From the NCBI GenBank assembly GCA_016710275.1, contig JADJXS010000001.1, positions 1,488,001 to 1,552,000 of the forward strand: a stretch of DNA of 64,000 nucleotides, in the 5' to 3' direction. This DNA comes from Phycisphaerales bacterium. Its GTDB lineage: Bacteria; Planctomycetota; Phycisphaerae; UBA1845; Fen-1342. This document shows, piece after piece, positions 36,917 through 44,152 of the stretch. Below the pieces are notes generated by a model that was given only the letters and a program-made list of their open reading frames with translations, did no database searches and was not told the DNA's origin. The number at the start of each line of letters is the position of its first letter. Positions within the stretch are counted from its first letter, which is position 1. A program made the position numbers and the translations under genes.

Positions 36917-38248
36917 ATGAGCCTTGCTCAGCAGTTGCAGAAAAAAATCACCGACCGCACTGCGGTCGTCGGCGTGATGGGGCTGGGATACGTCGGCCTG
37001 CCGTTGATCCGCGAGTTCTGCTCAAACGGGTTCAACGCCATCGGCTTCGACGTGGACGAGGAGAAGGTACGGCTGCTCAAGGCCGGCAAGAGCTACATCA
37101 AGCATCTGCCCGCGTCGATCTTCAACCCGTGGATCAAGTCCGGGCAGTTCACGCCGACGAGCGACATGTCGCTCATCAAGAAGGCGGATTGCATCCTGAT
37201 CTGCGTGCCGACGCCGCTGGACAAGATGCGCGAGCCGGACATGCGGTTTGTGCGCGGCACGTCGGAGACGATCGCCAGGTACATGCGCAAGGGGCAGTTG
37301 ATCGTCCTCGAGTCAACGACCTACCCCGGCACCACGCGCGAAATCTGCAAGCCGCTCTTCGACGCGCGCGGCTTCGAGTTAGAAAAGGACTACTTCCTGG
37401 CCTTCTCCCCGGAGCGCGAGGACCCGGGTCGCGTGGACTTCACCACCGGCACGATTCCGAAGGTCGTCGGCGGGATGGGGCCGGAGAGCACGAAACTGGC
37501 CTGCGCGCTGTATGGCGGCGCGGTGAAGCACGTCGTGCCGGTCAGCAGCACCGAGGTGGCCGAGGCCTGCAAGATCGTCGAGAACGTCTACCGCTGCATC
37601 AACATCGCGCTGGTGAACGAGTTGAAGATCTGCTTCGACCGCATGGGCATTGACGTGTGGGAGGTGATCGAGGCGGCCAAGACCAAGCCCTTCGGCTTCC
37701 AGGCCTTCTATCCCGGGCCGGGGCTGGGCGGCCACTGCATCCCGATCGATCCCTTCTACCTCTCGTGGAAAGCGCGCGAGTTCGGCGTCACGACCCGCTT
37801 CATCGAGCTGGCCGGCGAGATCAACACCGGCATGCCGGAATACGTCATCAACCGCGTGGCCGAAGCGCTGAACGAGCGCAGCAAGCCGCTCAAGGGGTCG
37901 AGCATCCTGGTGCTGGGACTGGCCTACAAGAAGGACGTCGACGACGTGCGCGAAAGCCCCTCGGTCGAGCTGATCGAGCTGCTCGAAGCGCGCGGCGCGA
38001 AGGTCGCCTACCACGACCCCTTCATCCCCAAGGCCAAGCCGATGCGCGAGCACAACATCACGCATCTCAAGAGCGTGGCGCTCACTCCGGAAAACATCCG
38101 CAAGTTCGATTGCGTCCTGATCTCGACGGATCACTCGAACGTGGATTATGCGATGGTCGTGAAGCACGCGCAGCTCGTGGTCGATTCCCGCAACGCCTGC
38201 GGCAAGGTGCAGGATCCCCGGCGTCGCAAGGTCGTCGTCAAGGCCTGA
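36917..38248 (+). CDS. Nucleotide-sugar (UDP-GlcNAc-type) 6-dehydrogenase
   Basis: A 443-residue member of the UDP-glucose/UDP-GlcNAc dehydrogenase family that oxidises C6 to a carboxylate with two NAD+. VVGVMGLGYVGLPLIREF is the NAD site, LICVPTPLDKMREPD and VLESTTYPGTTREI follow, SSTEVAEACKIVENVYRCINIAL is the substrate helix, and GPGLGGHCIPIDPFYLSWKA contains the catalytic Cys274. The GLGGHCIPIDPFYL form is typical of the WbpA/VipA-type UDP-N-acetylglucosamine dehydrogenases rather than UDP-glucose dehydrogenases. ATG with GGGAGT 8 nt upstream. Role: precursor supply for surface polysaccharide (inference). Confidence 0.93.
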   Translation: MSLAQQLQKKITDRTAVVGVMGLGYVGLPLIREFCSNGFNAIGFDVDEEKVRLLKAGKSYIKHLPASIFNPWIKSGQFTPTSDMSLIKKADCILICVPTPLDKMREPDMRFVRGTSETIARYMRKGQLIVLESTTYPGTTREICKPLFDARGFELEKDYFLAFSPEREDPGRVDFTTGTIPKVVGGMGPESTKLACALYGGAVKHVVPVSSTEVAEACKIVENVYRCINIALVNELKICFDRMGIDVWEVIEAAKTKPFGFQAFYPGPGLGGHCIPIDPFYLSWKAREFGVTTRFIELAGEINTGMPEYVINRVAEALNERSKPLKGSSILVLGLAYKKDVDDVRESPSVELIELLEARGAKVAYHDPFIPKAKPMREHNITHLKSVALTPENIRKFDCVLISTDHSNVDYAMVVKHAQLVVDSRNACGKVQDPRRRKVVVKA

Positions 38249-38290
38249 TGGCGGATCGCGGCGCGGCTCCGCCGGATGCATGCGGTCGCG

Positions 38291-38296
38291 TATAAT
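38291..38296 (+). promoter_or_regulatory. TATAAT box of the tRNA-Lys gene
   Basis: Exact -10 consensus in the context GTCGCG-TATAAT-GCCC, 30 nt upstream of the mature tRNA 5' end. No clear -35. Confidence 0.55.
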
Positions 38297-38325
38297 GCCC
38301 CTCCCGCCGCGCATGCGCGGCCGGC

Positions 38326-38398
38326 GAGGGTGTAGCTCAGTCGGCAGAGCAACGGCCTTTTAAGCCGTGGGTCCTGGGTTCGAGCCCCAGCGCCCTCA
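38326..38398 (+). tRNA. tRNA-Lys (anticodon TTT)
   Basis: The cloverleaf is complete over 73 nt. Acceptor GAGGGTG pairs with CGCCCTC (one G-T), D-stem GCTC/GAGC, anticodon stem ACGGC/GCCGT with loop CTTTTAA (anticodon TTT), 5-nt variable loop, T-stem CTGGG/CCCAG with TTCGAGC, discriminator A. The 3' CCA is not encoded. Confidence 0.97.
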
Positions 38399-38595
38399 AT
38401 TCCCGCTTGGACCCGAGTTCCGGCGTGTGGCGCCCGCCGCCCGACGTCTGCGTCCGGGTGCCCCGTTTTCGCTACTTTGCCGCGCCGATCGCGGCATTGT
38501 CGCGGCGCCGGCACGCGCGTACACTCCCCTGTTCGCGCCGTGGATGGCGGCGGGACTTTCCTCAAACCACGAAACTGGAACCGATGGAGATCGAA

Positions 38596-39687
38596 ATGCT
38601 CGGCTTCGCCTGTCCGCTCGCCCTCGTGCTGGCGGTGACGTCCCTGTCCCTGGCCCAGACGGCGGCGCCTGCCGCCAAGCCGAGCGATGACAAGAAGGAT
38701 GGCGCGCTGCATCCGCGCGTCCGGCTGGAGACCACGCTGGGCGACATCGTGCTGGAACTCAACGCGGAGAAGGCCCCGATCTCGGTCGAGAATTTTCTGG
38801 CCTACGTCGAGGCCGGCCACTACGACGGGCTGATTTTCCATCGCGTCATGCCGGACTTCATGATCCAGGGTGGCGGGTATGACGCCGACATGAATGAGCG
38901 CCGCGAGAAGCTGCGCCCCGGCATCAAGAACGAATGGCAAAACGGCCTCAAGAACGTGCGCGGCTCAATCGCGATGGCCCGTCTCGGCGGACAGCCGGAT
39001 TCCGCGACGGCGCAATTCTTCATCAACGTCGTGAATAACGACGCCCTGGACATGGCGCGCGACGGCGCGGCCTACGCAGTGTTCGGGAAGGTCGTCGAGG
39101 GTCTGGATGTCGTGGACAAGATCCGCCACACGGAAACGGCGGAGAATCCCAAGCTTCCGATGGGGAAGGTCGTGCCGACGACGCCGGTTGTGATTCGAAA
39201 AGCCGGCACAGTGGGCACGGTAGATCGCGAGCGCATTAAGCGGCGCGTGACGGAAATCGAGGAGGAGGCAATGGCGGCGGTTCGTAAGCAGCGCGAGGAG
39301 TGGGAGAAGGGGATCGCCGAGACCGTTCAGAAGGTCGAATCCGATACCGGCAAGAAGGTGCAGCGCACGCCGAAGGGCGCGCTGTACGTCGTGCTGGCGG
39401 AGGGTACCGGCGCGATTCCCAAGGCGACGGATCGCGTCGAGGTGCACTACACCGGCACGCTCACCAACGGCGAAGTGTTCGACAGCTCGCGCGAGCGCGG
39501 GCCGGCCGTCTTCGGACTCAACCAGGTCATCAGCGGCTGGACGGAAGGCGTCGGCCTGATGAAGGTCGGCGAGAAGCGCAAGTACATCTTCCCGCCGGAT
39601 ATGGCCTACGGCGCGCGCGGCGCGGGCGGAAAGATCCCGCCGAACGCGACGCTGATCTTTGAGATCGAGCTGCTGGGCATCAAGTAG
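38596..39687 (+). CDS. Exported dual peptidyl-prolyl isomerase: cyclophilin fused to FKBP
   Basis: A 363-residue fusion. The start ATG at 38596 has GGAG about 7 nt upstream (an in-frame ATG at 38584 is the alternative) and begins a signal peptide MLGFACPLALVLAVTSLSLAQ. Residues about 40-210 are a cyclophilin domain: VRLETTLGDIVLELN, FHRVMPDFMIQGGGY, GSIAMARLGGQPDSATAQF and VFGKVVEGLDVVDKI, with the catalytic Arg in FHRV. A charged helical linker (about 215-265) follows. Residues about 272-363 are an FKBP domain: DRVEVHYTGTLTNGEVFDSS, VISGWTEGVGLMKVGEKRKY, FPPDMAYGARGAGGKIPPN and FEIELLGIK. Both PPIase classes in one chain is rare; likely a periplasmic folding catalyst. Confidence 0.92.
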   Translation: MLGFACPLALVLAVTSLSLAQTAAPAAKPSDDKKDGALHPRVRLETTLGDIVLELNAEKAPISVENFLAYVEAGHYDGLIFHRVMPDFMIQGGGYDADMNERREKLRPGIKNEWQNGLKNVRGSIAMARLGGQPDSATAQFFINVVNNDALDMARDGAAYAVFGKVVEGLDVVDKIRHTETAENPKLPMGKVVPTTPVVIRKAGTVGTVDRERIKRRVTEIEEEAMAAVRKQREEWEKGIAETVQKVESDTGKKVQRTPKGALYVVLAEGTGAIPKATDRVEVHYTGTLTNGEVFDSSRERGPAVFGLNQVISGWTEGVGLMKVGEKRKYIFPPDMAYGARGAGGKIPPNATLIFEIELLGIK

Positions 39688-39691
39688 CCTG

Positions 39692-39745
39692 TTCCGGCCG
39701 GCGTCGAGCGCTTACAACAATGAAGCGCCGCGCGGCCGGCCCGAA
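39692..39745. repeat. 54-bp dispersed repeat bounded by inverted repeat, copy B
   Basis: TTCCGGCCGG (39692-39701) and CCGGCCCGAA (39736-39745). Same length and ends as 30240-30293, with GCGTCG and AGCGCCGCG inside also shared. It starts 4 nt past the PPIase stop. Confidence 0.7.
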
Positions 39746-39824
39746 CGCACCATTCTCGCCGGTAACTATTGCTCGCAACCGGCGCCGCGCCGGGAACACG
39801 GCCCGAATCCTGACGGCTGACTCT

Positions 39825-40400
39825 ATGCCCCTCCCGATCGACTGGACCGCCGCGCTCGATTCGCACCTCACGGTGATCGGCCAGATGCGCGAGGCCGGTT
39901 CGCGCATCGAGGCAATCGCGGCGCTGATTGTCGATCGCCTGAAAGCCGGGGCGCGCCTGTACCTCGTGGGCAATGGCGGCAGCGCGGCCGACGCGCAGCA
40001 CGTGGCCGCCGAGCTGACGGGGCGCTTCAAGACCAGCCGCCGCCCGCTGCCCGCCCATGCTCTGACAACCGACACTTCCGCGCTGACGGCAATCGGTAAC
40101 GACTTCGGTTTTGAGCAGACGTTCGAGCGCCCGGTTCGCGGCCTGGTGCGCCGCGGCGACGTGCTGTGGGCGTTTTCAACCAGCGGGAATTCCCCGAATG
40201 TCCTGCGGGCGCTGAGCGCTGCGAGGGAGCTGGGCGCGGCGACGGTCGGCTTTTCGGGGCGGACGGGCGGGCGCATGGCCGAATTGTGCGACCTGCTCCT
40301 CTGCGTCCCCCACGATGAATCCGACCGAATCCAGGAAGGACATCAGCTCGCGTATCACTTCATCTGTGCACGGATCGACGCCGCGTTCGCAGAAGCGTAG
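39825..40400 (+). CDS. gmhA: SIS-domain phosphoheptose isomerase
   Basis: A 191-residue GmhA-type SIS protein. LYLVGNGGSAADAQHVAAELTGRF, AIGNDFGFEQTFERPV and FSTSGNSPNVLRAL form the sugar-phosphate site; CDLLLCVPHDESDRIQEGHQL is the C-terminal helix with the family's DxxRIQE. GmhA isomerises sedoheptulose 7-phosphate to glycero-manno-heptose 7-phosphate for LPS core or glycans. The ATG at 39825 gives the normal length; no strong ribosome site. It converges with nuoB. Confidence 0.92.
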   Translation: MPLPIDWTAALDSHLTVIGQMREAGSRIEAIAALIVDRLKAGARLYLVGNGGSAADAQHVAAELTGRFKTSRRPLPAHALTTDTSALTAIGNDFGFEQTFERPVRGLVRRGDVLWAFSTSGNSPNVLRALSAARELGAATVGFSGRTGGRMAELCDLLLCVPHDESDRIQEGHQLAYHFICARIDAAFAEA

Positions 40401-40417
40401 CGTGAGCAGATGATTCG

Positions 40418-40430
40418 CCCGCGCAGCGGG
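40418..40430. terminator. Hairpin between convergent gmhA and nuoB
   Basis: CCCGC-GCA-GCGGG, lying in the 38-nt gap and readable by both strands. Short stem. Confidence 0.4.
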
Positions 40431-40438
40431 TGAGTGTG

Positions 40439-41056
40439 TCAATTCGCGGATGCGGAATCGCTCAATCGGCCTGAAAGCCCCTCGCCCAGCGCCACATAGC
40501 GCGGCGGCTGCGCGACGATTCCCAGCCCGCGGCCGCGCTCGCGGCTGCTCTTCACGCCGTCATTCGTGACGATGCGCTGAATCGCCATCAGCCCCTCGAG
40601 GATCGTCTCGGGGCGCGGCGGGCAGCCGGGCAGGTACACGTCGACCGGCAGGAATTGATCCACCCCCTGAATGACGCTGTACGTATCGAACACGCCGCCC
40701 GACGACGCGCAAGCGCCCATGCTGATGACCCACTTCGGTTCGGTCATCTGCTGGTACACGCGCTGCAGCACCGGCAGCATTTTCATGACCACGCGCCCCG
40801 CGCAGACCAGCAGGTCGGCCTGCCGCGGCGAAAAGCTCGGCCGCTCCGAGCCGAAACGGGCAATGTCGTAGCGGCTGCACGCGACCGCCATGAACTCGAT
40901 CCCGCAGCAGGCCGTCGCAAAAGGCAGCGGCCAGAGCGAGTGCTTGCGGCACCAGTTGATGCCGTGCTTGCGGATCATGTCCATCGTGTAGTCGAAGCTG
41001 GTGACCGTGAAACCGTCCCCGCCGGTCACCGCCTGTGCTTCCCGCGTCACGCCCAT
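40439..41056 (-). CDS. nuoB: NADH-quinone oxidoreductase subunit B
   Basis: NuoB carries the terminal N2 4Fe-4S cluster of complex I. The ligands are visible: the tandem cysteines in [24 protein letters not shown] region and [35 protein letters not shown] is also conserved. The ATG at 41054-41056 overlaps the nuoA stop by 10 nt. The C-terminus extends about 40 residues past the core. nuoC and the other subunits are not next to it. Confidence 0.96.
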   Translation of the reverse strand: MGVTREAQAVTGGDGFTVTSFDYTMDMIRKHGINWCRKHSLWPLPFATACCGIEFMAVACSRYDIARFGSERPSFSPRQADLLVCAGRVVMKMLPVLQRVYQQMTEPKWVISMGACASSGGVFDTYSVIQGVDQFLPVDVYLPGCPPRPETILEGLMAIQRIVTNDGVKSSRERGRGLGIVAQPPRYVALGEGLSGRLSDSASAN

Positions 41057-41496
41057 CGGAACACGCCCTTTCGCCATGCGTATACATATCCTACGCCGAG
41101 CACGGCGATGAAGATCAGCATTTCGACCAGAAAGAAGGTCGGACCATAACCCCCGGCCACCATCTGTTCGGACCACTGCGTCTGCATCGCCCCGACCGGT
41201 TGTGTCAGCCGCCCGAACAGGCTGGCCCACGGATAAAAGAAGACGATTTCGACGTCAAACAGCAGGAACAGCATCGCAATGATGTAGAAGTGCACGTTGA
41301 ATCGCTTGCGCGCATCCCCGATCGGGTCCACGCCTGATTCATACGTCAGTTCCTTGACCGGGCCGGTGCGCTTGGGTCCGATCACATGGGTCAGGACGAG
41401 AATCGCCCCCGCCAGGAAGATCACGAAAAGTACCAGCAGGCCGACCACGGCCCAGTCGGTCGTCCCCAGCAGCATCGGCGTTTGCAGCGTCATCAT
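41047..41496 (-). CDS. nuoA: NADH-quinone oxidoreductase subunit A
   Basis: A 149-residue membrane protein with three helices: [39 protein letters not shown] and [21 protein letters not shown]. The loop [20 protein letters not shown] is the NuoA hallmark (Cys of the usual ESG-C-xP motif is replaced by Val). Two adjacent ATGs (41496, 41493) can start it; no good ribosome site. It is coupled to nuoB. Confidence 0.95.
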   Translation of the reverse strand: MMTLQTPMLLGTTDWAVVGLLVLFVIFLAGAILVLTHVIGPKRTGPVKELTYESGVDPIGDARKRFNVHFYIIAMLFLLFDVEIVFFYPWASLFGRLTQPVGAMQTQWSEQMVAGGYGPTFFLVEMLIFIAVLGVGYVYAWRKGVFRWA

Positions 41497-41526
41497 GGAG
41501 CGGGATTCTATGAACGCCGCCCCCCA

Positions 41527-41555
41527 TTCGCAACGCTTGCGACGGCTCGTATAAT
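41527..41555 (+). promoter_or_regulatory. Candidate promoter for the downstream lipoprotein gene
   Basis: TTCGCA (41527-41532), 17-nt spacer, TATAAT (41550-41555). About 145 nt upstream of the ATG at 41702. Confidence 0.45.
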
Positions 41556-41701
41556 TGCCGGCGCTGGACACCAGTCACCTGTGCGTCGGGCCATGCTCCC
41601 TTCGCGCCCCCCCCCCGGGGCGCGGAAGCGGGGAGAGCGGCCGGCGCTGACAGCGGCGGGTTGCGCACCCGTCCCGAGCCGATTATGAGGAGCCACGTTG
41701 A

Positions 41702-42181
41702 ATGGTCCGCCACTTTCTCCAAGCGCTTCCCGCCCTCGCGGGCTTAACGCTATTGCTGACAACGACCGGCTGCGAGAGCGGCCCGCCCCGGCTGGAAGCC
41801 GCGCACATCGTCGGTAGTTGGATCGAGCAGCCGGACCAGACCGGTCCGAACCCGCGCATGTCGCCGCCGCCGCGCCTCTCGACGATGATGCGGAAGATCG
41901 TCTTTAGCGCGGATGGAAGCTACAAGCTGACGCTCAGCCGCCCGGATGGCAGCGGCGGCGACGAGTCCAAGGCGATCACCGGGAACTGGAAGCTCGAAGC
42001 GGGGAGCATTCATTGCGAGCCGGGGGCGAACAGCCTGGGCGCCAATTTCTCCGCCTGGACGCCGCAATTGATCGGGATGGACCCGCCCACCAAGCACGGC
42101 GACCCGCCGGCCGACGAGTGCCGCGTCCAGCACACGGACGGCTCGCAAGCTCGCTATAAGCGGGTCGGCTCAGCAGGCTGA
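41702..42181 (+). CDS. Putative lipoprotein
   Basis: A 159-residue protein with a lipoprotein signal peptide: VRHFLQALPALAGLTLLLTTT then the lipobox cysteine at GCESG. The mature part (VGSWIEQPD, KIVFSADGSYKLTLSRPDG, ITGNWKLEAGSIHC) has the pattern of small beta-barrel lipocalin-like lipoproteins that test for a change of state ('VGSW...GSYKLTL...GNWKLE'), but no firm family can be named. Single gene with its own promoter-like element, just upstream of the tmRNA. Confidence 0.75.
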   Translation: MVRHFLQALPALAGLTLLLTTTGCESGPPRLEAAHIVGSWIEQPDQTGPNPRMSPPPRLSTMMRKIVFSADGSYKLTLSRPDGSGGDESKAITGNWKLEAGSIHCEPGANSLGANFSAWTPQLIGMDPPTKHGDPPADECRVQHTDGSQARYKRVGSAG

Positions 42182-42243
42182 ATCGGCTGCGAGGCTGCCC
42201 GCTTGGGCCGCGATCCTGTTTCCGCGCGCGTGCTCAGTTGCGA

Positions 42244-42273
42244 TTGCGATTCGGCGATAGAATCCGATAGAAC
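42244..42273 (+). promoter_or_regulatory. Candidate promoter for ssrA
   Basis: TTGCGA (42244-42249), 18-nt spacer, TAGAAC (42268-42273). It would give a precursor about 80 nt longer at the 5' end than the mature tmRNA. Confidence 0.35.
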
Positions 42274-42361
42274 GGAAGCAGGGGAGTCGGTCTGCGATTG
42301 GCCGCGGCCGGCTTCCGGCCGGGCGTCCGCCCGTTCAGTGCGATCCGGCGTGGATCGCGAC

Positions 42362-42711
42362 GGGGGCGATCGGTTTCGACCGGGCAAGTTGAGGTCTGGA
42401 TGGCGTGTCGAGGTTGTCAGGCGGCCTCGTAAAACACCTGGCACAACGTTAGATGCCAACAATGGCTATCGCCTCGCTGCCTAATTAGAGCAGCGACGTC
42501 GGCCGGCAACGCCCGCTAGCCGAACCGACGCAAACAGTGGGCTGGTCTGAGCGTTCCCGTCGGGCGGCGCCGGATGAGATAAAGCCTGGCTGGGCGGACG
42601 GATGGCCTGTCGATCGGCCTGCCGCGAGCCGAGACTCAAATCGGTCGGCTACACACGTAGATGTCCAGGCCGAAGTGCTTCGGGACGCGGGTTCGATTCC
42701 CGCCGCCTCCA
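42362..42711 (+). ncRNA. ssrA: tmRNA (transfer-messenger RNA)
   Basis: A 350-nt gene. The 5' end GGGGGCGATCGGTTTCGACC is the standard tmRNA start; GGGGGCG (42362-42368) pairs with CGCCTCC (42704-42710). The T-arm GCGGG-TTCGATT-CCCGC and discriminator A close the tRNA-like domain; CCA is not encoded. The tag reading frame begins at GCC 42455 and ends at TAA 42482-42484, coding for ANNGYRLAA, the usual C-terminal proteolysis tag form with a YxLAA end. tmRNA with SmpB frees stalled ribosomes and tags the nascent chain for proteases. One-piece form, not permuted. Confidence 0.96.
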
Positions 42712-42896
42712 CTGCCGCCGCTCGGCGCCCATTGCGGTCGCCGGGCGGCGGCGTGCGTTTTCGGCGGCATTCTGCGCCTTATCAGCGCAGGAGGGCGGAA
42801 TCGGGGGTGCATGTGACAATTGGCGACAGTTCGCGCAATTCGGCAACCGGCGCTTGTGCTTTGGCGCCAACCGGCGCCCGTGTGCGTCACGGCGCA

Positions 42897-43958
42897 TCAC
42901 TTCGGCTCGTAGCGGAAAACGCAGTCGAAAAGTGACGCGCCGAACTGCGATGCGACCAGCGCATCCTTGATCGTGGCGGTCCACACCGCGTCGCAGTGGA
43001 AACCGGCCGATGAGTTGCTCTCCAACGCGCGACCCATGCCGTGCAGCATGACCAGGTCGGCGTCGGCGGCCTGGGCCACGAAGGTCGGCAGCAGGCGGCC
43101 GAGGTCGATCAGGGAGGTGCCGCTGCCGGTTTCCAGAACGTCGAGCTGCCCCTCGGCCATTCCGCGGGCGATGGCGTCGTCGAAGTCGGCGGCCTGCGCG
43201 ATCAGCTCGACCAGCTCGGCGGCGGTAACGTCGTTGAGCGCCGGCCGGCTGTTGGCGGCCAGCGCGACGCGCGAACCGCGGCGCAGCATCCAGCCGACCA
43301 GCGGCAGGCAGCCCAACACGACGTCCGCGCCGGCGTTGTCGACGAACATCACGACGCGGCGATAGGCCGGCCCGCGCTCCCAGCGGGCGTGCCAGCGGGT
43401 CAGGTCGTCGCGGAACCAGGGGCGCGCTGGCTGCGCAGCGCGCCAGGCGAAGAAGTCGGCGCGGCCGTCGAAGAATTCGCGGGCCGTCACCTCCGCCCCC
43501 AGGTCGAAGCGATTTCCGGCGAGCAGCCCCCCGGCCAGCAGGTCGAGCTGTTCCATTTCGGGGATGGCGCTCAATTCCGTCAGCACGTGCGCCAATCGCG
43601 GGAGCGCGGCGGCGTTCTCGCGCTGCTTGATGTCCGCGTAGGGATCGTCGAATCCCCACTCGATGAGGAGCGCCTGCTCCACGTCCACCAGCTCGTACAG
43701 GTCGCCGACGCCGCCCTCGGCAACGGGTCGCGTGGCGGATTCGATCGCGGTGCGGAGCGTGGCGATGAAGGCGTCGATGGCGGTGGGCGATGCGCGCGGG
43801 TACTGGGCGACGATCAGGCCGGACAGCCGCTCCGTGTATCGCAGGAACGCGGCGCGCCAGTACTCGCGCGCAGCGTCGCTGACGTCGAAGCGGTGGGCGC
43901 AGCGCTGGTAGGGCGGCTGCGTGACGAGCTGCGCAAGCGGGGCGGCGGCGGGGTGCAT
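42897..43958 (-). CDS. DUF89/ARMT1-like metal-dependent phosphatase family protein
   Basis: A 353-residue protein (ATG 43956-43958). The C-terminal half has the DUF89 signature VVMFVDNAGADVVLGCLPLVGW and ALAANSRPALNDVTAAEL, with Asp/Asn metal ligands, and DLVMLHGMGRALES nearer the end. The N-terminal half is helical (REYWRAAFLRYTERLSGLIV, VDVEQALLIEWGFDDPYADIK). The family contains damage-control phosphatases acting on oxidised or side-product phospho-metabolites, as in the C-terminal part of eukaryotic PANK4. Substrate here is not known. The upstream side abuts a 22-bp tandem repeat. Confidence 0.85.
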   Translation of the reverse strand: MHPAAAPLAQLVTQPPYQRCAHRFDVSDAAREYWRAAFLRYTERLSGLIVAQYPRASPTAIDAFIATLRTAIESATRPVAEGGVGDLYELVDVEQALLIEWGFDDPYADIKQRENAAALPRLAHVLTELSAIPEMEQLDLLAGGLLAGNRFDLGAEVTAREFFDGRADFFAWRAAQPARPWFRDDLTRWHARWERGPAYRRVVMFVDNAGADVVLGCLPLVGWMLRRGSRVALAANSRPALNDVTAAELVELIAQAADFDDAIARGMAEGQLDVLETGSGTSLIDLGRLLPTFVAQAADADLVMLHGMGRALESNSSAGFHCDAVWTATIKDALVASQFGASLFDCVFRYEPK

Positions 43959-43972
43959 CGACGGTAGTCTAC

Positions 43973-44045
43973 GGCGGGCATCGAAGCGGTGTGCGGCGGG
44001 CATCGAAGCAGTGTGCGGCGGGCATAGAAGCAGTGTACGGCGGGC
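43973..44045. repeat. 22-bp tandem repeat, 3.3 copies
   Basis: Units GGCGGGCATCGAAGCGGTGT(GC), with one or two changes per copy, begin at 43973, 43995 and 44017, plus 7 nt. They separate the DUF89 gene from the RHS array. Confidence 0.85.
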
Positions 44046-44152
44046 CGGCTCGGCGGGAGGCATCGGCCTGCCATGTCGCACACGCGGCGGGGTCCGGCGC
44101 GAGGCCGCCGCGTTCCCGCCAGGCATATGACATTCCGCCAACTCGCTTCGTC

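Noticed and set aside
42650..42711. A tRNA 3' fragment marking an integration site
   Set aside because: The matching 5' half lies 350 nt upstream with a tag frame between, so it is a complete tmRNA rather than an attachment-site remnant.
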